Source: an uncultured Dysosmobacter sp.
GTDB lineage: Bacteria > Bacillota > Clostridia > Oscillospirales > Oscillospiraceae
Length of the DNA: 44,542 bases
Direction: 5' to 3'
NCBI GenBank assembly: GCA_934504065.1
Contig: CAKSVQ010000005.1
Location: 1-44,542 of the forward strand
Position 1 is the first letter of the stretch, and each line of letters begins with the position of its first letter. The notes below the pieces were generated by a model, which was not told the origin of the DNA, searched no databases, and worked only from the letters and a program-made list of their open reading frames with translations. The translations under genes and the position numbers were made by a program. Positions 1-7,217 of this stretch are shown here, piece by piece.

Positions 1-888
1 GTGCTGGGTGCCGTCTCCCCGGCGGTGGTGGTGGTGCCGCGGATGCTCCGGCTGATGGAAGAGGGCCGCGGCACGAACAAAGGCATCCCACAGATGGTGC
101 TGGCCGGGGCCTCCTGCGACGATATATTTGTGATCGTCCTGTTTTCCACGTTCACCAACATAGCGCAGGGTGGCCGCACGCGTGCGGCGGATCTTGCCGC
201 CGTCCCGGTTTCCATTGTGCTGGGCGCGGCGCTGGGAGCCGCTACTGGGGCGGTCCTCTCCGCCCTCTTTGCAACCGCTTCCGCCCACCGCCGCCCTGTG
301 CGCAGCGGCATCCAGATCATCGTCATCCTCGCCGCGGCGTTTTTGCTGCTGGCCGTGGAGGGCTGGCTGAAAGGATACGCCGCCGTTTCCGGACTGCTGG
401 CCGTTGTCGGCATGGCGTGTATGCTGAAAAGAAGCTGTCCGCCCGCCGTTTCCAGCCGCCTTTCGGAAAAGCTGGGCGAGCTTTGGCTGGCTGCGGAGAT
501 ATGGCTTTTCGTGCTGGTAGGCGCGGCTGTGGATGTGCGCTATACCCTTGACGAGGGCATCTCGACGCTGGGTATGATCTTGTGCGCGCTGGTGTTCCGC
601 TCCGTCGGTGTGGCGCTGTGTCTGCTGAAAACACCCCTCATCCGGAAAGAACGGCTGTTCTGCGCACTCTCCTATCTGCCCAAAGCCACCGTGCAGGCGG
701 CCATCGGTTCTGCTCCGCTGGCGATGGGCCTGCCCTGCGGACGCATCGTGCTGTCTGTGGCTGTGCTGGGCATTCTTGTCACCGCCCCGCTGGGCGCGTT
801 TTGCATGGTCCATGGCCGCCGCCTCCTGCTGACAACCACTGCCGCGCAAGATACGCCGAGTGAAGCAGACGTTCCCCCGACCGCGTGA
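1..888 (+). CDS. Cation:proton antiporter, C-terminal part (cut by window start)
   Basis: This is an integral membrane protein of about 295 visible residues with eight or so hydrophobic segments. It is probably the C-terminal three quarters of a monovalent cation:proton antiporter of the CPA superfamily, which exchanges Na+ or K+ for H+ across the cytoplasmic membrane. The visible clues are LGAVSPAVVVVPRM at the edge, GASCDDIF (an acidic pair inside a membrane segment, as used for ion binding in this superfamily) and LPKATVQAAIG near the C-terminus. Full-length relatives are about 400 residues, so roughly 100 N-terminal residues lie outside the window and the GTG at base 1 is not a credible start. 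A hairpin at 893-926 follows the stop. The family assignment is good; the transported ion cannot be read from the sequence. Confidence 0.8.
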   Translation: MLGAVSPAVVVVPRMLRLMEEGRGTNKGIPQMVLAGASCDDIFVIVLFSTFTNIAQGGRTRAADLAAVPVSIVLGAALGAATGAVLSALFATASAHRRPVRSGIQIIVILAAAFLLLAVEGWLKGYAAVSGLLAVVGMACMLKRSCPPAVSSRLSEKLGELWLAAEIWLFVLVGAAVDVRYTLDEGISTLGMILCALVFRSVGVALCLLKTPLIRKERLFCALSYLPKATVQAAIGSAPLAMGLPCGRIVLSVAVLGILVTAPLGAFCMVHGRRLLLTTTAAQDTPSEADVPPTA

Positions 889-892
889 AATC

Positions 893-926
893 GCGCCGGG
901 AAAAGGAAAATTCCTTTCCCCGGCGC
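893..926 (+). terminator. Hairpin after the antiporter gene
   Basis: GCGCCGGG and CCCGGCGC form the base of a long stem that continues through AAAGGAA/TTCCTTT with one mismatch. It starts 5 bases after the antiporter stop codon. Only a short, poor T-run follows, so it could be a weak terminator or an mRNA 3' end stabiliser. Confidence 0.55.
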
Positions 927-929
927 TAA

Positions 930-1124
930 AGCTTGATGAAGAAGCCTCGCAGAGTTTCGCGGCCGCAGACGCGAAAGACATAAGATTTGTGTTCTACCGC
1001 GACATGTGCGTGGCAGAACACACTTTGCGCGGAGCGAGTGTCGAATTGGCCGCAATGCGGTCAACCGAGGCACGGAGCTCAGCGAATTCTTCTCGAAAAA
1101 GTGGCAGAGCCACTTTTTCGAAAG
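930..1124 (+). repeat. Structured intergenic repeat, copy 1
   Basis: This is the first of three copies (others at 5815-6010 and, inverted, 15043-15239). Conserved blocks are AAGCCTCGCAGAGTT at 942, CCGCGACATGTGCGTGGCAG at 997, ACTTTGCGCGGAGCG at 1022 and a terminal hairpin at 1093-1121 (TCGAAAAAGTGGC / GCCACTTTTTCGA). Stem 1 is TTTCGCG (955-961) with CGCGAAA (970-976). A later stem is TTGGCCGC / GCGGTCAA. It sits between two convergent genes. The paired arms differ from copy to copy but still pair. No function is assigned. Confidence 0.85.
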
Positions 1125-1126
1125 TC

Positions 1127-1306
1127 TTATCTCATTTCGGAAACGATGTTGTCCACGGCGTGATCCACGGCGACACCCAGCTTGTGGATGCTTCTGCCCA
1201 CCTGTGTTTTCATGGAATCCCGGCCGCAGGGCATCATCATGCCCACCGCCGCGCCAGCCATCAGTCCGGCGCTCATACCGACCCAAAATCCGGTACACAG
1301 TCTCAT
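1127..1306 (-). CDS. Small membrane protein, 59 aa
   Basis: This is a short protein with an N-terminal glycine/alanine/methionine-rich membrane segment (GFWVGMSAGLMAGAAVGMMM) followed by a basic, helical tail ending in DNIVSEMR. The layout resembles YtxH-like small envelope proteins, but no family motif is certain. The start was chosen at 1306 because AAGGAGGG lies just upstream with good spacing; a longer reading frame runs back into the promoter of the next gene and is unlikely. The 3' end abuts the terminal hairpin of repeat copy 1 (1093-1121), which could end its transcript. The gene is divergent from the phosphatase-acetyltransferase gene. Function unknown. Confidence 0.7.
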   Translation of the reverse strand: MRLCTGFWVGMSAGLMAGAAVGMMMPCGRDSMKTQVGRSIHKLGVAVDHAVDNIVSEMR

Positions 1307-1367
1307 TGCTCCATCCCTCCTTTTCCGGTAGTATCCCCGAAAAACCGCGAAAAATGCGCCGCGGCAT

Positions 1368-1396
1368 TTGCCAAATTCCCCGCAACGATGTATACT
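1368..1396 (+). promoter_or_regulatory. Promoter of the phosphatase-GNAT gene
   Basis: TTGCCA at 1368-1373 and TATACT at 1391-1396 are separated by 17 bases, 31 bases before the ATG. A GGGAGG ribosome binding site follows at 1418. Confidence 0.75.
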
Positions 1397-1427
1397 TAAT
1401 AGCAAATGAACAAATTCGGGAGGCAGT

Positions 1428-2534
1428 ATGACACGCATCTATCTGATCCGCCACGCGGAGGCGGAGGGCAACCTTTACCGCATTGCACAGGGGCAGCAAA
1501 ACAGCAACCTCACCGACCGGGGCTGGCGACAGGTGCGCGCGCTGGAGCGCCGCTTTGCAGACATCCCCATCGACGCGGTGTACGCCAGCGACCTTTACCG
1601 CACCTGCGCCACCGCCAGCGCCATTTATCAGCCCAAGGGCCTGCCGCTCCACCGTGTCAAGGCCCTGCGGGAGATCAACGTGGGCGGTTGGGAACAGCGC
1701 ACGTGGGGCGACATTTACCGGGAAGACCCGGAGCAAATGGACAATTTCAGCAATCATTTCACCAAATGGCACATCGACGGCGCGGAGACGCCCCAGCAGG
1801 TACTGGACCGGGTGGAGGCCGCAGTGCGCGCCATCGCTGCGGAAAACGAGGGGCACACGGTGGTCGTGTTCTCCCACGGCTACGCCATCCGGGTGCTGCT
1901 TGCCCACCTGCAGGGCTATTCCATGGAAACCGCCGGACAGACGCCCCACGGTGACAACACCGCCGTATCCCTGCTGGAATGGGAAAACGGTACGCTGCGG
2001 GTCATCTTCCGGGATGACAACAGCCACCTGCAAACGCCGGAATTTCTGGCCGGAGAGAAGGTCCGCAAACGGGCAAACGCACTGGAGCCGGGACTGTGGT
2101 TCGCCCCGCTGCGCCTGCCGGAGCAGTCGCTCTGGCTTTCCGGGCTGGTGAGCGGCAGCTGGCCTGACGACGCCCCGGCCTTTGACCCCGCCCGCCTTGC
2201 CCGCGACGCTGCGGCCCGCACCACACTGGTGGGCTATCTCGGGGATGAGCCTGTGGGGGCGGTGCAGACGGGCGAGGAGCCGGGCTGGATCACGCTGGCC
2301 TGCATCCGGCCGGACTGCCGCAAGCGGGGCTTCGGCGTTCAGCTCATCGGTCAGGCGGTGCTGCTTTGCCGTCAGGGCGGCGGCGACCGTCTCCATGTGC
2401 GCCTGCCAAAGGGCAGCCCTGTGGGCAGCTTCTTTACTGACTATGGCTTCCATCCCGCAAAGGAGGACGGCGGCTGGACGGTGTGGGAAAAGGATATTTC
2501 CTTTTCCCCGGAATTTTACACCGAAATTGTTTGA
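1428..2534 (+). CDS. Histidine phosphatase fused to a GNAT acetyltransferase
   Basis: This is a two-domain cytoplasmic enzyme of 368 residues. Residues 1-195 are a histidine phosphatase (phosphoglycerate-mutase-like) domain: YLIRHAEAEGN holds the phosphorylated His9 and its Arg partner, ASDLYRTCATA and the second histidine in SHGYAIRVLL are also present. Residues from about 240 to 365 look like a GNAT N-acetyltransferase: IRPDCRKRGFGVQLI is the acetyl-CoA loop (R/KxxGxG type), and FFTDYGFHP is the usual end of the fold. The domains are joined by a stretch of about 45 residues. The substrate of neither half is known; the phosphatase part resembles broad-specificity or cobalamin-type (CobC) enzymes only at superfamily level. 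The gene has its own promoter, and its stop codon overlaps the -35 box of the next promoter. Confidence 0.85.
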   Translation: MTRIYLIRHAEAEGNLYRIAQGQQNSNLTDRGWRQVRALERRFADIPIDAVYASDLYRTCATASAIYQPKGLPLHRVKALREINVGGWEQRTWGDIYREDPEQMDNFSNHFTKWHIDGAETPQQVLDRVEAAVRAIAAENEGHTVVVFSHGYAIRVLLAHLQGYSMETAGQTPHGDNTAVSLLEWENGTLRVIFRDDNSHLQTPEFLAGEKVRKRANALEPGLWFAPLRLPEQSLWLSGLVSGSWPDDAPAFDPARLARDAAARTTLVGYLGDEPVGAVQTGEEPGWITLACIRPDCRKRGFGVQLIGQAVLLCRQGGGDRLHVRLPKGSPVGSFFTDYGFHPAKEDGGWTVWEKDISFSPEFYTEIV

Positions 2535-2559
2535 CAAGCGGAACTTCAACACGTATAAT
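2531..2559 (+). promoter_or_regulatory. Consensus promoter of the riboswitch transcript
   Basis: TTGACA at 2531-2536 and TATAAT at 2554-2559 with a 17-base spacer match the vegetative consensus exactly. The -35 box overlaps the stop codon of the upstream gene. Confidence 0.9.
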
Positions 2560-2570
2560 GTGGTTCCAAT

Positions 2571-2662
2571 GTAAGAGGGAGTAGCCTGCGCCGCAGGGCG
2601 TGGTGTGGTTCGTCATCACGGCGGTGAATACCGCCCGGAGCGCATCGAAAAGGCGAGACTTT
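2571..2662 (+). promoter_or_regulatory. yybP-ykoY (manganese) riboswitch aptamer
   Basis: The leader carries the hallmark ends of the yybP-ykoY family: AGAGGGAGTAGC at 2574 on the 5' side, ATACCGCCCGGAGCGCAT near 2629-2646, and AAGGCGAGACTTTT at 2650-2663 on the 3' side. This family binds Mn2+ and usually controls metal transport genes. It directly precedes a Ca/Na antiporter-family gene. The 3' conserved GCGAGAC is also the left arm of a terminator, so metal binding should block termination. Confidence 0.85.
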
Positions 2663-2730
2663 TGCTGTATGCCGTATGACAGGGGCAAGCCCTGCATATC
2701 TGTATACAGGAAAGGTCTCGCTATTTTTTT
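2653..2730 (+). terminator. Riboswitch-controlled terminator
   Basis: GCGAGAC at 2653-2659 can pair with GTCTCGC at 2715-2721, directly followed by TATTTTTTT. An inner stem (GGGGC/GCCCT) lies between. The left arm is shared with the aptamer, giving two exclusive folds and an ON switch by metal. Confidence 0.8.
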
Positions 2731-2752
2731 ATGAGAAAGTGGGAATGCGGGT

Positions 2753-3709
2753 ATGAGTATTTGGATCACAGTGCTGTTATTTCTGGTGGGGCTGGCGCTG
2801 ATCGTCAAGGGCGGCGACTGGTTTTTGGACGGTGCAGTGTGGATCGCGGAATCCACGGGCGTGCCCCGGTTCATCATCGGCGCCACCATCGTGTCACTTG
2901 CCACCACGTTGCCGGAGTTGACCGTTTCCATCATCGGCGTGCTGGAAGGGGAGGTCGATCTGGCGGTGGGCAACGCCGTGGGCTCAGTCACCGCCAATCT
3001 GGGGCTGATTCTGGGCATTTCCGTGCTGTGCATCCCGGCAGCGGTAAGCAAAAAGCACTTTAATCTCAAGGCGCTGCTGATGGTGCTGGGCGCGGTGCTT
3101 TTAACGCTGCTGTGCCGCGGCGGCGGGCTACCCTTTCTGCCAAGCCTTACCCTGTTCGCGGTCTTCGCGGCCTATCTTGCCAACAATCTGCACGACGCGA
3201 AGAGCAGCATGACAGAGACCCGCGCCGACCATCCCGCCCGCCGCACCACCTCCCACCGCCAGATGGCCATGAAGCTGGGCATGTTCGTGCTGGGCATCGC
3301 GGCCATCGTGCTGGGCAGCCGCCTGCTCATTGATCACGGCAGCGCGCTGGCCCTGCTGCTGGGCGTTCCATCCAGCATCATCGGCGTGACCATGGTGGCC
3401 ATCGGCACCTCGCTGCCGGAGCTGGTCACCACGCTGACGGCCATTGTGAAAAAGGAATCGTCCATGTCTGTTGGCAACATCGTAGGGGCCAACGTGATCG
3501 ACCTGACCATGATCCTCCCGGTCTGCTCCGCCGTTTCCGGCGGACACCTGACCATCGGCCCCCAGACCACCGCGCTGGACCTGCCCGCATGCCTGCTGCT
3601 GTGCTGTGTGTCGGTGCTGCCGCCGCTGCTGAAGGGGCGGTTTTACCGCTGGCAGGGCGTTTTGATGCTGGCGCTGTACGCCGGGTACGTGGCGCTTCTT
3701 ATCATGTGA
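2753..3709 (+). CDS. Calcium/sodium antiporter (CaCA family, YrbG-like)
   Basis: This is a 318-residue membrane exchanger made of two homologous halves. Each half carries the alpha-repeat with the ion-binding acidic residue: GATIVSLATTLPELTVSI in the first half and MVAIGTSLPELVTTLTA in the second, each followed by a glycine/asparagine repeat (VGNAVGSVTANLGL and VGNIVGANVIDLTM). Around ten hydrophobic segments are visible. Family members exchange cytosolic divalent cations for Na+ or H+. Because transcription is gated by a yybP-ykoY riboswitch, a role in Mn2+ export or in divalent-cation relief is a fair inference. ATG at 2753 is the only start that keeps the first membrane segment; its ribosome site (GGGAATGCGGG) is modest. 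A stem-loop at 3723-3760 ends the unit. Confidence 0.88.
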   Translation: MSIWITVLLFLVGLALIVKGGDWFLDGAVWIAESTGVPRFIIGATIVSLATTLPELTVSIIGVLEGEVDLAVGNAVGSVTANLGLILGISVLCIPAAVSKKHFNLKALLMVLGAVLLTLLCRGGGLPFLPSLTLFAVFAAYLANNLHDAKSSMTETRADHPARRTTSHRQMAMKLGMFVLGIAAIVLGSRLLIDHGSALALLLGVPSSIIGVTMVAIGTSLPELVTTLTAIVKKESSMSVGNIVGANVIDLTMILPVCSAVSGGHLTIGPQTTALDLPACLLLCCVSVLPPLLKGRFYRWQGVLMLALYAGYVALLIM

Positions 3710-3722
3710 GATACTGTAATGA

Positions 3723-3760
3723 AAATCGGGCCGCAGGAGAAGGTCTCTACGGTCCGATTT
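3723..3760 (+). terminator. Terminator after the antiporter
   Basis: AAATCGGGCCG and CGGTCCGATTT pair over 11 positions with one mismatch, followed by a pyrimidine-rich CTCCTCTTGTT run. Confidence 0.65.
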
Positions 3761-3821
3761 CTCCTCTTGTTCTATATTGACAAATTAATTTTGATATTTT
3801 CAAAAAATTTTGTAAATTTCA

Positions 3822-3850
3822 TTGACATTCAGGCGATAGAGACCTATCCT
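3822..3850 (+). promoter_or_regulatory. Promoter of the LarA-like gene
   Basis: TTGACA at 3822-3827 and TATCCT at 3845-3850 are 17 bases apart. The 60 bases upstream are very A/T-rich, resembling an UP element. Confidence 0.75.
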
Positions 3851-3890
3851 GAAGATAGACTTCGCGTAATCTAATTCGGGAGGGTTTTTC

Positions 3891-5180
3891 ATGTCCAAGA
3901 CGATCCAGATCCCCTTTGAGGCCGCTGAAGACCGCGGCACCGTACTCCCCCTAACCATTCCGGACAGTTGCAAGCTGCTGGAATTTGCCCCGCAGGAGCC
4001 CCCTGCGCTGGCCGACCCGGTGCAGACCCTGCTGGACGCCGTGGAGCATCCCGTGGGCGGAAAACCGCTCTCCGAGCTGGTTCAGGGCGGCAAAAGCGTG
4101 GTGCTGATGATCGAAAACCAGTTCCGCGCGGCGCAGGCGGACGTGCTGCTGCTTCCGCTGGTGAAAAAATTGCAGGCAGCAGGCTGCTCCATCAAGATCA
4201 TCATCGGCTCCGGCAAGGTCGGCCCGCTGAATGACGACGAGGTGCGCGTGAAGCTGGGCGACGAACTCTATGGCTATCACCTGCCCGTCTGCTCCAACGA
4301 TGTCAGCAAAACCGAGCAGTATGTTTTCAAGGGCGTCAGCACCCGTGGCATCCCCATCTGGGTGCACAAGTGGGTGGACGAGGCCGACGTGAAGATCACG
4401 CTGGGCACCACGCAGGCCACCCTCTGGGGCTATGGCGGCTCCGGCATGGTCATTCCCGGCACGGCCAACAATGAAACCATTGAGATGAACCACATCATGT
4501 CCCTCTCCCCCACCTGCGTGCCCGGCAATAACGAAGCGGCCATGCAGCTGGATAAGTACGAGGCGCTGCACATGTGCGGCATCACCATGGGCATTAACGT
4601 CATCGTCAGCAACCGCTTTGACATCATTGCCATCAACGCGGGCGAGCCGGAGGAATCCCACCGGGCATCTGTCGCGGAGTATGACCGCATTTACAAGTTC
4701 CCGGTCACGGAAAAGGCGGACATCGTGATCTGCGGCTCCACCGCCCCCACCGACCATCTGTTCTTCCACACCAGCTGGGCCGTGGTCAACGTCGATCCCG
4801 TCACCAAGGACGACGGCACCATCCTCTTTGCCAGCCCCTGCCCCGGCTATGGCGCATGGGAGGGCTTTGCCCTGATGGACCTGCTCAAGGCCTATATGCC
4901 CCCCTCCCCGGAGCATAACGAGGCTGCCCTGAAAGACTTCTACAGCCACAAAAATGAGCTGTGGGCAGGCTGCATCTGGTACAAGGTCTACGAGGTCATG
5001 GTCCGCAAAGCCACCGAATACATCACGCTGGAGCAGAATCTGGACTTCGCCAAGAACGTGGGCCTGCAGGCCAGCGGTCCCGCCGATGTGCAGAAGGTCT
5101 TTGACCGCCTGCTGGAAAAATACGGTCCCAACGCCACCGTGGCCTTTGTGCCCTTTGGCCGCTATACCGTGCTGAACTGA
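3891..5180 (+). CDS. LarA-superfamily protein (lactate racemase fold) with altered active site
   Basis: This 429-residue protein has the size and order of motifs of the LarA nickel-pincer racemase family (DUF2088 N-domain). Visible family features are ENQFRAAQ (residues 75-82, where LarA has its DxxxRP loop), GSGKVGPLNDDEVRVKLGDEL (106-126), GGSGMVIPG (182-190) and NETIEMNH (194-201). By alignment by eye, the LarA catalytic histidine in the GTHRP loop is Val110, the second catalytic histidine is Gln175, and the lysine that anchors the nickel cofactor is Gly185; only His201 is kept. It therefore probably does not use the cofactor in the known way and may act on a different substrate or bind a ligand. 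No larB, larC or larE is nearby. GGGAGGG precedes the ATG. Confidence 0.75.
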   Translation: MSKTIQIPFEAAEDRGTVLPLTIPDSCKLLEFAPQEPPALADPVQTLLDAVEHPVGGKPLSELVQGGKSVVLMIENQFRAAQADVLLLPLVKKLQAAGCSIKIIIGSGKVGPLNDDEVRVKLGDELYGYHLPVCSNDVSKTEQYVFKGVSTRGIPIWVHKWVDEADVKITLGTTQATLWGYGGSGMVIPGTANNETIEMNHIMSLSPTCVPGNNEAAMQLDKYEALHMCGITMGINVIVSNRFDIIAINAGEPEESHRASVAEYDRIYKFPVTEKADIVICGSTAPTDHLFFHTSWAVVNVDPVTKDDGTILFASPCPGYGAWEGFALMDLLKAYMPPSPEHNEAALKDFYSHKNELWAGCIWYKVYEVMVRKATEYITLEQNLDFAKNVGLQASGPADVQKVFDRLLEKYGPNATVAFVPFGRYTVLN

Positions 5181-5188
5181 AAAAATTT

Positions 5189-5224
5189 AAACACCGCAGG
5201 ATGGAAATCCGTCCTGCGGTGTTT
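5189..5224. terminator. Two-way terminator
   Basis: AAACACCGCAGGA and TCCTGCGGTGTTT form a perfect stem between convergent genes. A-rich sequence on the left and T-rich on the right allow use from both strands. Confidence 0.85.
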
Positions 5225-5260
5225 TCATCTCAAGAGAGAACTGACACCGCTTTGGCGGGA

Positions 5261-5773
5261 CTATCCCTTCGTCGGGTCGCGCCACAGCGCCAGCGCCGGG
5301 GGATGGGTGGTGCACCAGACAAAGCAGAACGCCAGCGCCCACAAAACCGCCAGACCCGCCACCTGCTGCCATTTTTCCGCCAGCGCTCCCCGCCGCAGCA
5401 GCCGCCAGTCCAGCAAAAACGCCGCCAGTGCCGCGGCGAAGAACACCGCGATGTTCGCCCAATCCCGCATCTGCCCCCACACCCCGGTATAGGTATAAAA
5501 CAGCGTGGGGATCAGCGCCAACCCCGCAAGGGTGCTGACCACCCGCACCGCCAGCAAATTGGGATACGTTTTCCCCAGTGCCCAAACCTGCGCCGCCGTA
5601 TAGAGAAACATGGGGAAAAACAGCAGCTTCATATGCTCCCACGTGGATTCGTTCACCGCGGAAAAGGGCCACGCCCAACCGCCGCTCCACTCATAGGTAA
5701 AGTGGAGCAGACACCCCGCAAGCCCGGTAAAGAGGAAATCTCCCAATTCCCAGAAAAACAGCTTTTTTCGCAC
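5261..5773 (-). CDS. DUF6512 membrane protein
   Basis: This is a 170-residue protein with about five membrane segments. The motif block FTGLAGCLLHFTYEWSG followed by FSAVNESTWEHMKLLFFP is characteristic of the DUF6512 family of Clostridia, whose function is unknown. The conserved E-H-x-K and N-E-S residues sit at a membrane edge and could bind a metal or lipid head group, but this is only inference. The start was set at the GTG codon at 5773 because GGAGGAG lies 7 bases before it; an ATG 18 bases further upstream would place that ribosome site inside the gene. It converges on the LarA-like gene with a shared terminator. Confidence 0.75.
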   Translation of the reverse strand: MRKKLFFWELGDFLFTGLAGCLLHFTYEWSGGWAWPFSAVNESTWEHMKLLFFPMFLYTAAQVWALGKTYPNLLAVRVVSTLAGLALIPTLFYTYTGVWGQMRDWANIAVFFAAALAAFLLDWRLLRRGALAEKWQQVAGLAVLWALAFCFVWCTTHPPALALWRDPTKG

Positions 5774-5814
5774 AGACTCTCCTCCAAACAATAAAACGCA
5801 CTTTGCTGCGGTTT

Positions 5815-6010
5815 TATACTATCGGAAAAGCCTCGCAGAGTTTCGCGTTCGGAAACGCGAAAGCCATAAAATTTGTTTTCTGCCGCGACATGCGCGTGGC
5901 AGAAAACACTTTGCGCGAAGTGAGCGTCGAATTGGCCGCTTACAGCGGCCAACCGAGGCGCAGAGCGCAGCGAATCCTCCTCAAAAAAGTGGTGAAACCA
6001 CTTTTTTGAT
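5815..6010 (+). repeat. Structured intergenic repeat, copy 2
   Basis: This copy has the same block order as copy 1: AAAGCCTCGCAGAG at 5827, stem 1 TTTCGCGTT (5841-5849) with AACGCGAAA (5854-5862), stem 2 TTTTCTGCC / GGCAGAAAA around 5876-5906, the ACTTTGCGCGAAG block, a perfect TTGGCCGC / GCGGCCAA stem, and the terminal hairpin at 5981-6009 (TCAAAAAAGTGGT / ACCACTTTTTTGA). Most arm differences from copy 1 keep pairing. It lies between a start (DUF6512) and a stop (azlD) on the minus strand. Confidence 0.85.
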
Positions 6011-6016
6011 AATTTA

Positions 6017-6040
6017 AAACCGCAGCTTTCGCTGCGGTTT
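6017..6040. terminator. Terminator after azlD
   Basis: AAACCGCAGC, a TTTC loop and GCTGCGGTTT form a perfect 10-bp stem with A/T flanks. A near copy of the same stem flanks repeat copy 2 on its other side at about 5792-5817. Confidence 0.75.
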
Positions 6041-6064
6041 CATTATATGTATGTGGGAAGCAAT

Positions 6065-6400
6065 TCATGCAAATACGGCCTGCACCAGCACCATGTAAAG
6101 CGCCGTGCCTCCGGCGATAGAGAGCAGCACGTTGCCTTTCCAGCGGTGCAGCGCCACCACGGCCAGCAGCGCCAGCAGCTCCGGTACGCCGTGACTGCCG
6201 GAAAGCCAGCTCACACCCTTAAAGCAGTATACCACCAGCAGCCCCATCATAGCGGGGGGCAGCACATTTCCCAGATACAGCACCACCTTCGGCGGGGCCT
6301 TTTTTTCCGGGAACAGCAAAAACGGCAGCCAGCGGGTGATCTGCGTGCCCAGCGACACGGCCAGAATGATGATAAGCGTTTGCAGCGGCGTCAGGTGCAT
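6065..6400 (-). CDS. azlD: AzlD branched-chain amino acid exporter subunit
   Basis: This is a 111-residue membrane protein with four hydrophobic segments. [13 protein letters not shown], then [22 protein letters not shown], and the C-terminal [14 protein letters not shown] block are typical of AzlD, the small partner of AzlC in exporters of branched-chain amino acids or their analogues. The start at 6400 was chosen for its GGGAGGGAGGAAAAAGCT ribosome site. The gene overlaps the end of azlC by 10 bases, so the two are translationally coupled and expressed from the azlC promoter at 7139-7167. Confidence 0.88.
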   Translation of the reverse strand: MHLTPLQTLIIILAVSLGTQITRWLPFLLFPEKKAPPKVVLYLGNVLPPAMMGLLVVYCFKGVSWLSGSHGVPELLALLAVVALHRWKGNVLLSIAGGTALYMVLVQAVFA

Positions 6401-7098
6401 AGCTTTTTCCTCCCTCCCAGCAGCACGGCCAGAATCAGGATCATGGCCGGGATCACCAGACTGTCGGCCCCGAACACCGCCAGACTCAGCGCGGTGCACC
6501 CCAGACCGATCAGCCCGGCAGGACGGTTTTCCCGCTTTTTCCACTGCTCCAGAAACAGCACCACGAACAGCGCCGTCAGGGCAAAGTCCATCCCCGTGCT
6601 GTCAAAGGGCAGCACCCCACCCAGCAGGTTGCCGATGGCAGAGCCCGTCAGCCAATAGAGGTAATCCAGAAAGGTGATCCAGAAATAGAAGTCCTGGCGC
6701 TCCACATTTGCAGGCGGCTCCAGCGTGGACACCAGTGAAAAGGTCTCGTCCGTCAGTCCGAAGATCAAAAAGGGCCGAGCCCATCCGGTACCCCGATATT
6801 TTTCCAGAATGGACAGGCCGTAAAAGCTGTGCCGGGCGTTGACCATAATGGACATCAGCAGCGCCTGAACGGGGTCAAAGACGCTGGTCAGCAGCGTCAC
6901 CGTGACAAATTCCATGCTCCCGGCGTAGCATACCACGCTCAGCAGCACCGCCCAGCCAAGGCCGTATCCGGCGGTGCGCATCAGCACGCCATAGGCAATG
7001 CCAAGGCACAGATACCCAGTCATCACCGGGATGGTGGCGGGAAAAGCCACCCGCAGGGCCCCTTTCCAATTCGCTTTGTTTTCCTGCTGCTCCATCAT
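6391..7098 (-). CDS. azlC: AzlC branched-chain amino acid exporter subunit
   Basis: This is a 235-residue membrane protein with six to eight hydrophobic segments. [22 protein letters not shown], then [12 protein letters not shown] and [17 protein letters not shown] are the landmark blocks of AzlC (the N-A-R-H-x-F-Y motif is diagnostic). With AzlD it forms a branched-chain amino acid efflux pump in the cytoplasmic membrane. A GGGAGAGC ribosome site precedes tandem ATG codons at 7098 and 7095; either may be used. The reading frame continues upstream into the -10 and -35 boxes, so longer starts are ruled out. Confidence 0.9.
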   Translation of the reverse strand: MMEQQENKANWKGALRVAFPATIPVMTGYLCLGIAYGVLMRTAGYGLGWAVLLSVVCYAGSMEFVTVTLLTSVFDPVQALLMSIMVNARHSFYGLSILEKYRGTGWARPFLIFGLTDETFSLVSTLEPPANVERQDFYFWITFLDYLYWLTGSAIGNLLGGVLPFDSTGMDFALTALFVVLFLEQWKKRENRPAGLIGLGCTALSLAVFGADSLVIPAMILILAVLLGGRKKLCT

Positions 7099-7138
7099 GC
7101 TCTCCCGATCTGTGCGTTTTTCGCGGACAATGTTCAGT

Positions 7139-7167
7139 AGTATACCGCGCCCGATATCGAATGTCAA
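7139..7167 (-). promoter_or_regulatory. azlCD promoter
   Basis: On the minus strand, TTGACA (7162-7167) and TATACT (7139-7144) are separated by 17 bases. Confidence 0.85.
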
Positions 7168-7217
7168 GCTATTGGCACTTTAAAGCGCGAAATTTTCCCA
7201 TTCCACTTGCCTGTCTG

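Noticed and set aside
860..1399. Open frames across repeat copy 1 (and similar frames at 5803-6009 and 14961-15548) with shared peptide stretches
   Set aside because: The shared peptides come from the nucleotide repeat itself, occur in different frames and strands, lack ribosome sites, and vary exactly where the hairpin arms vary. They are shadows of a non-coding element.
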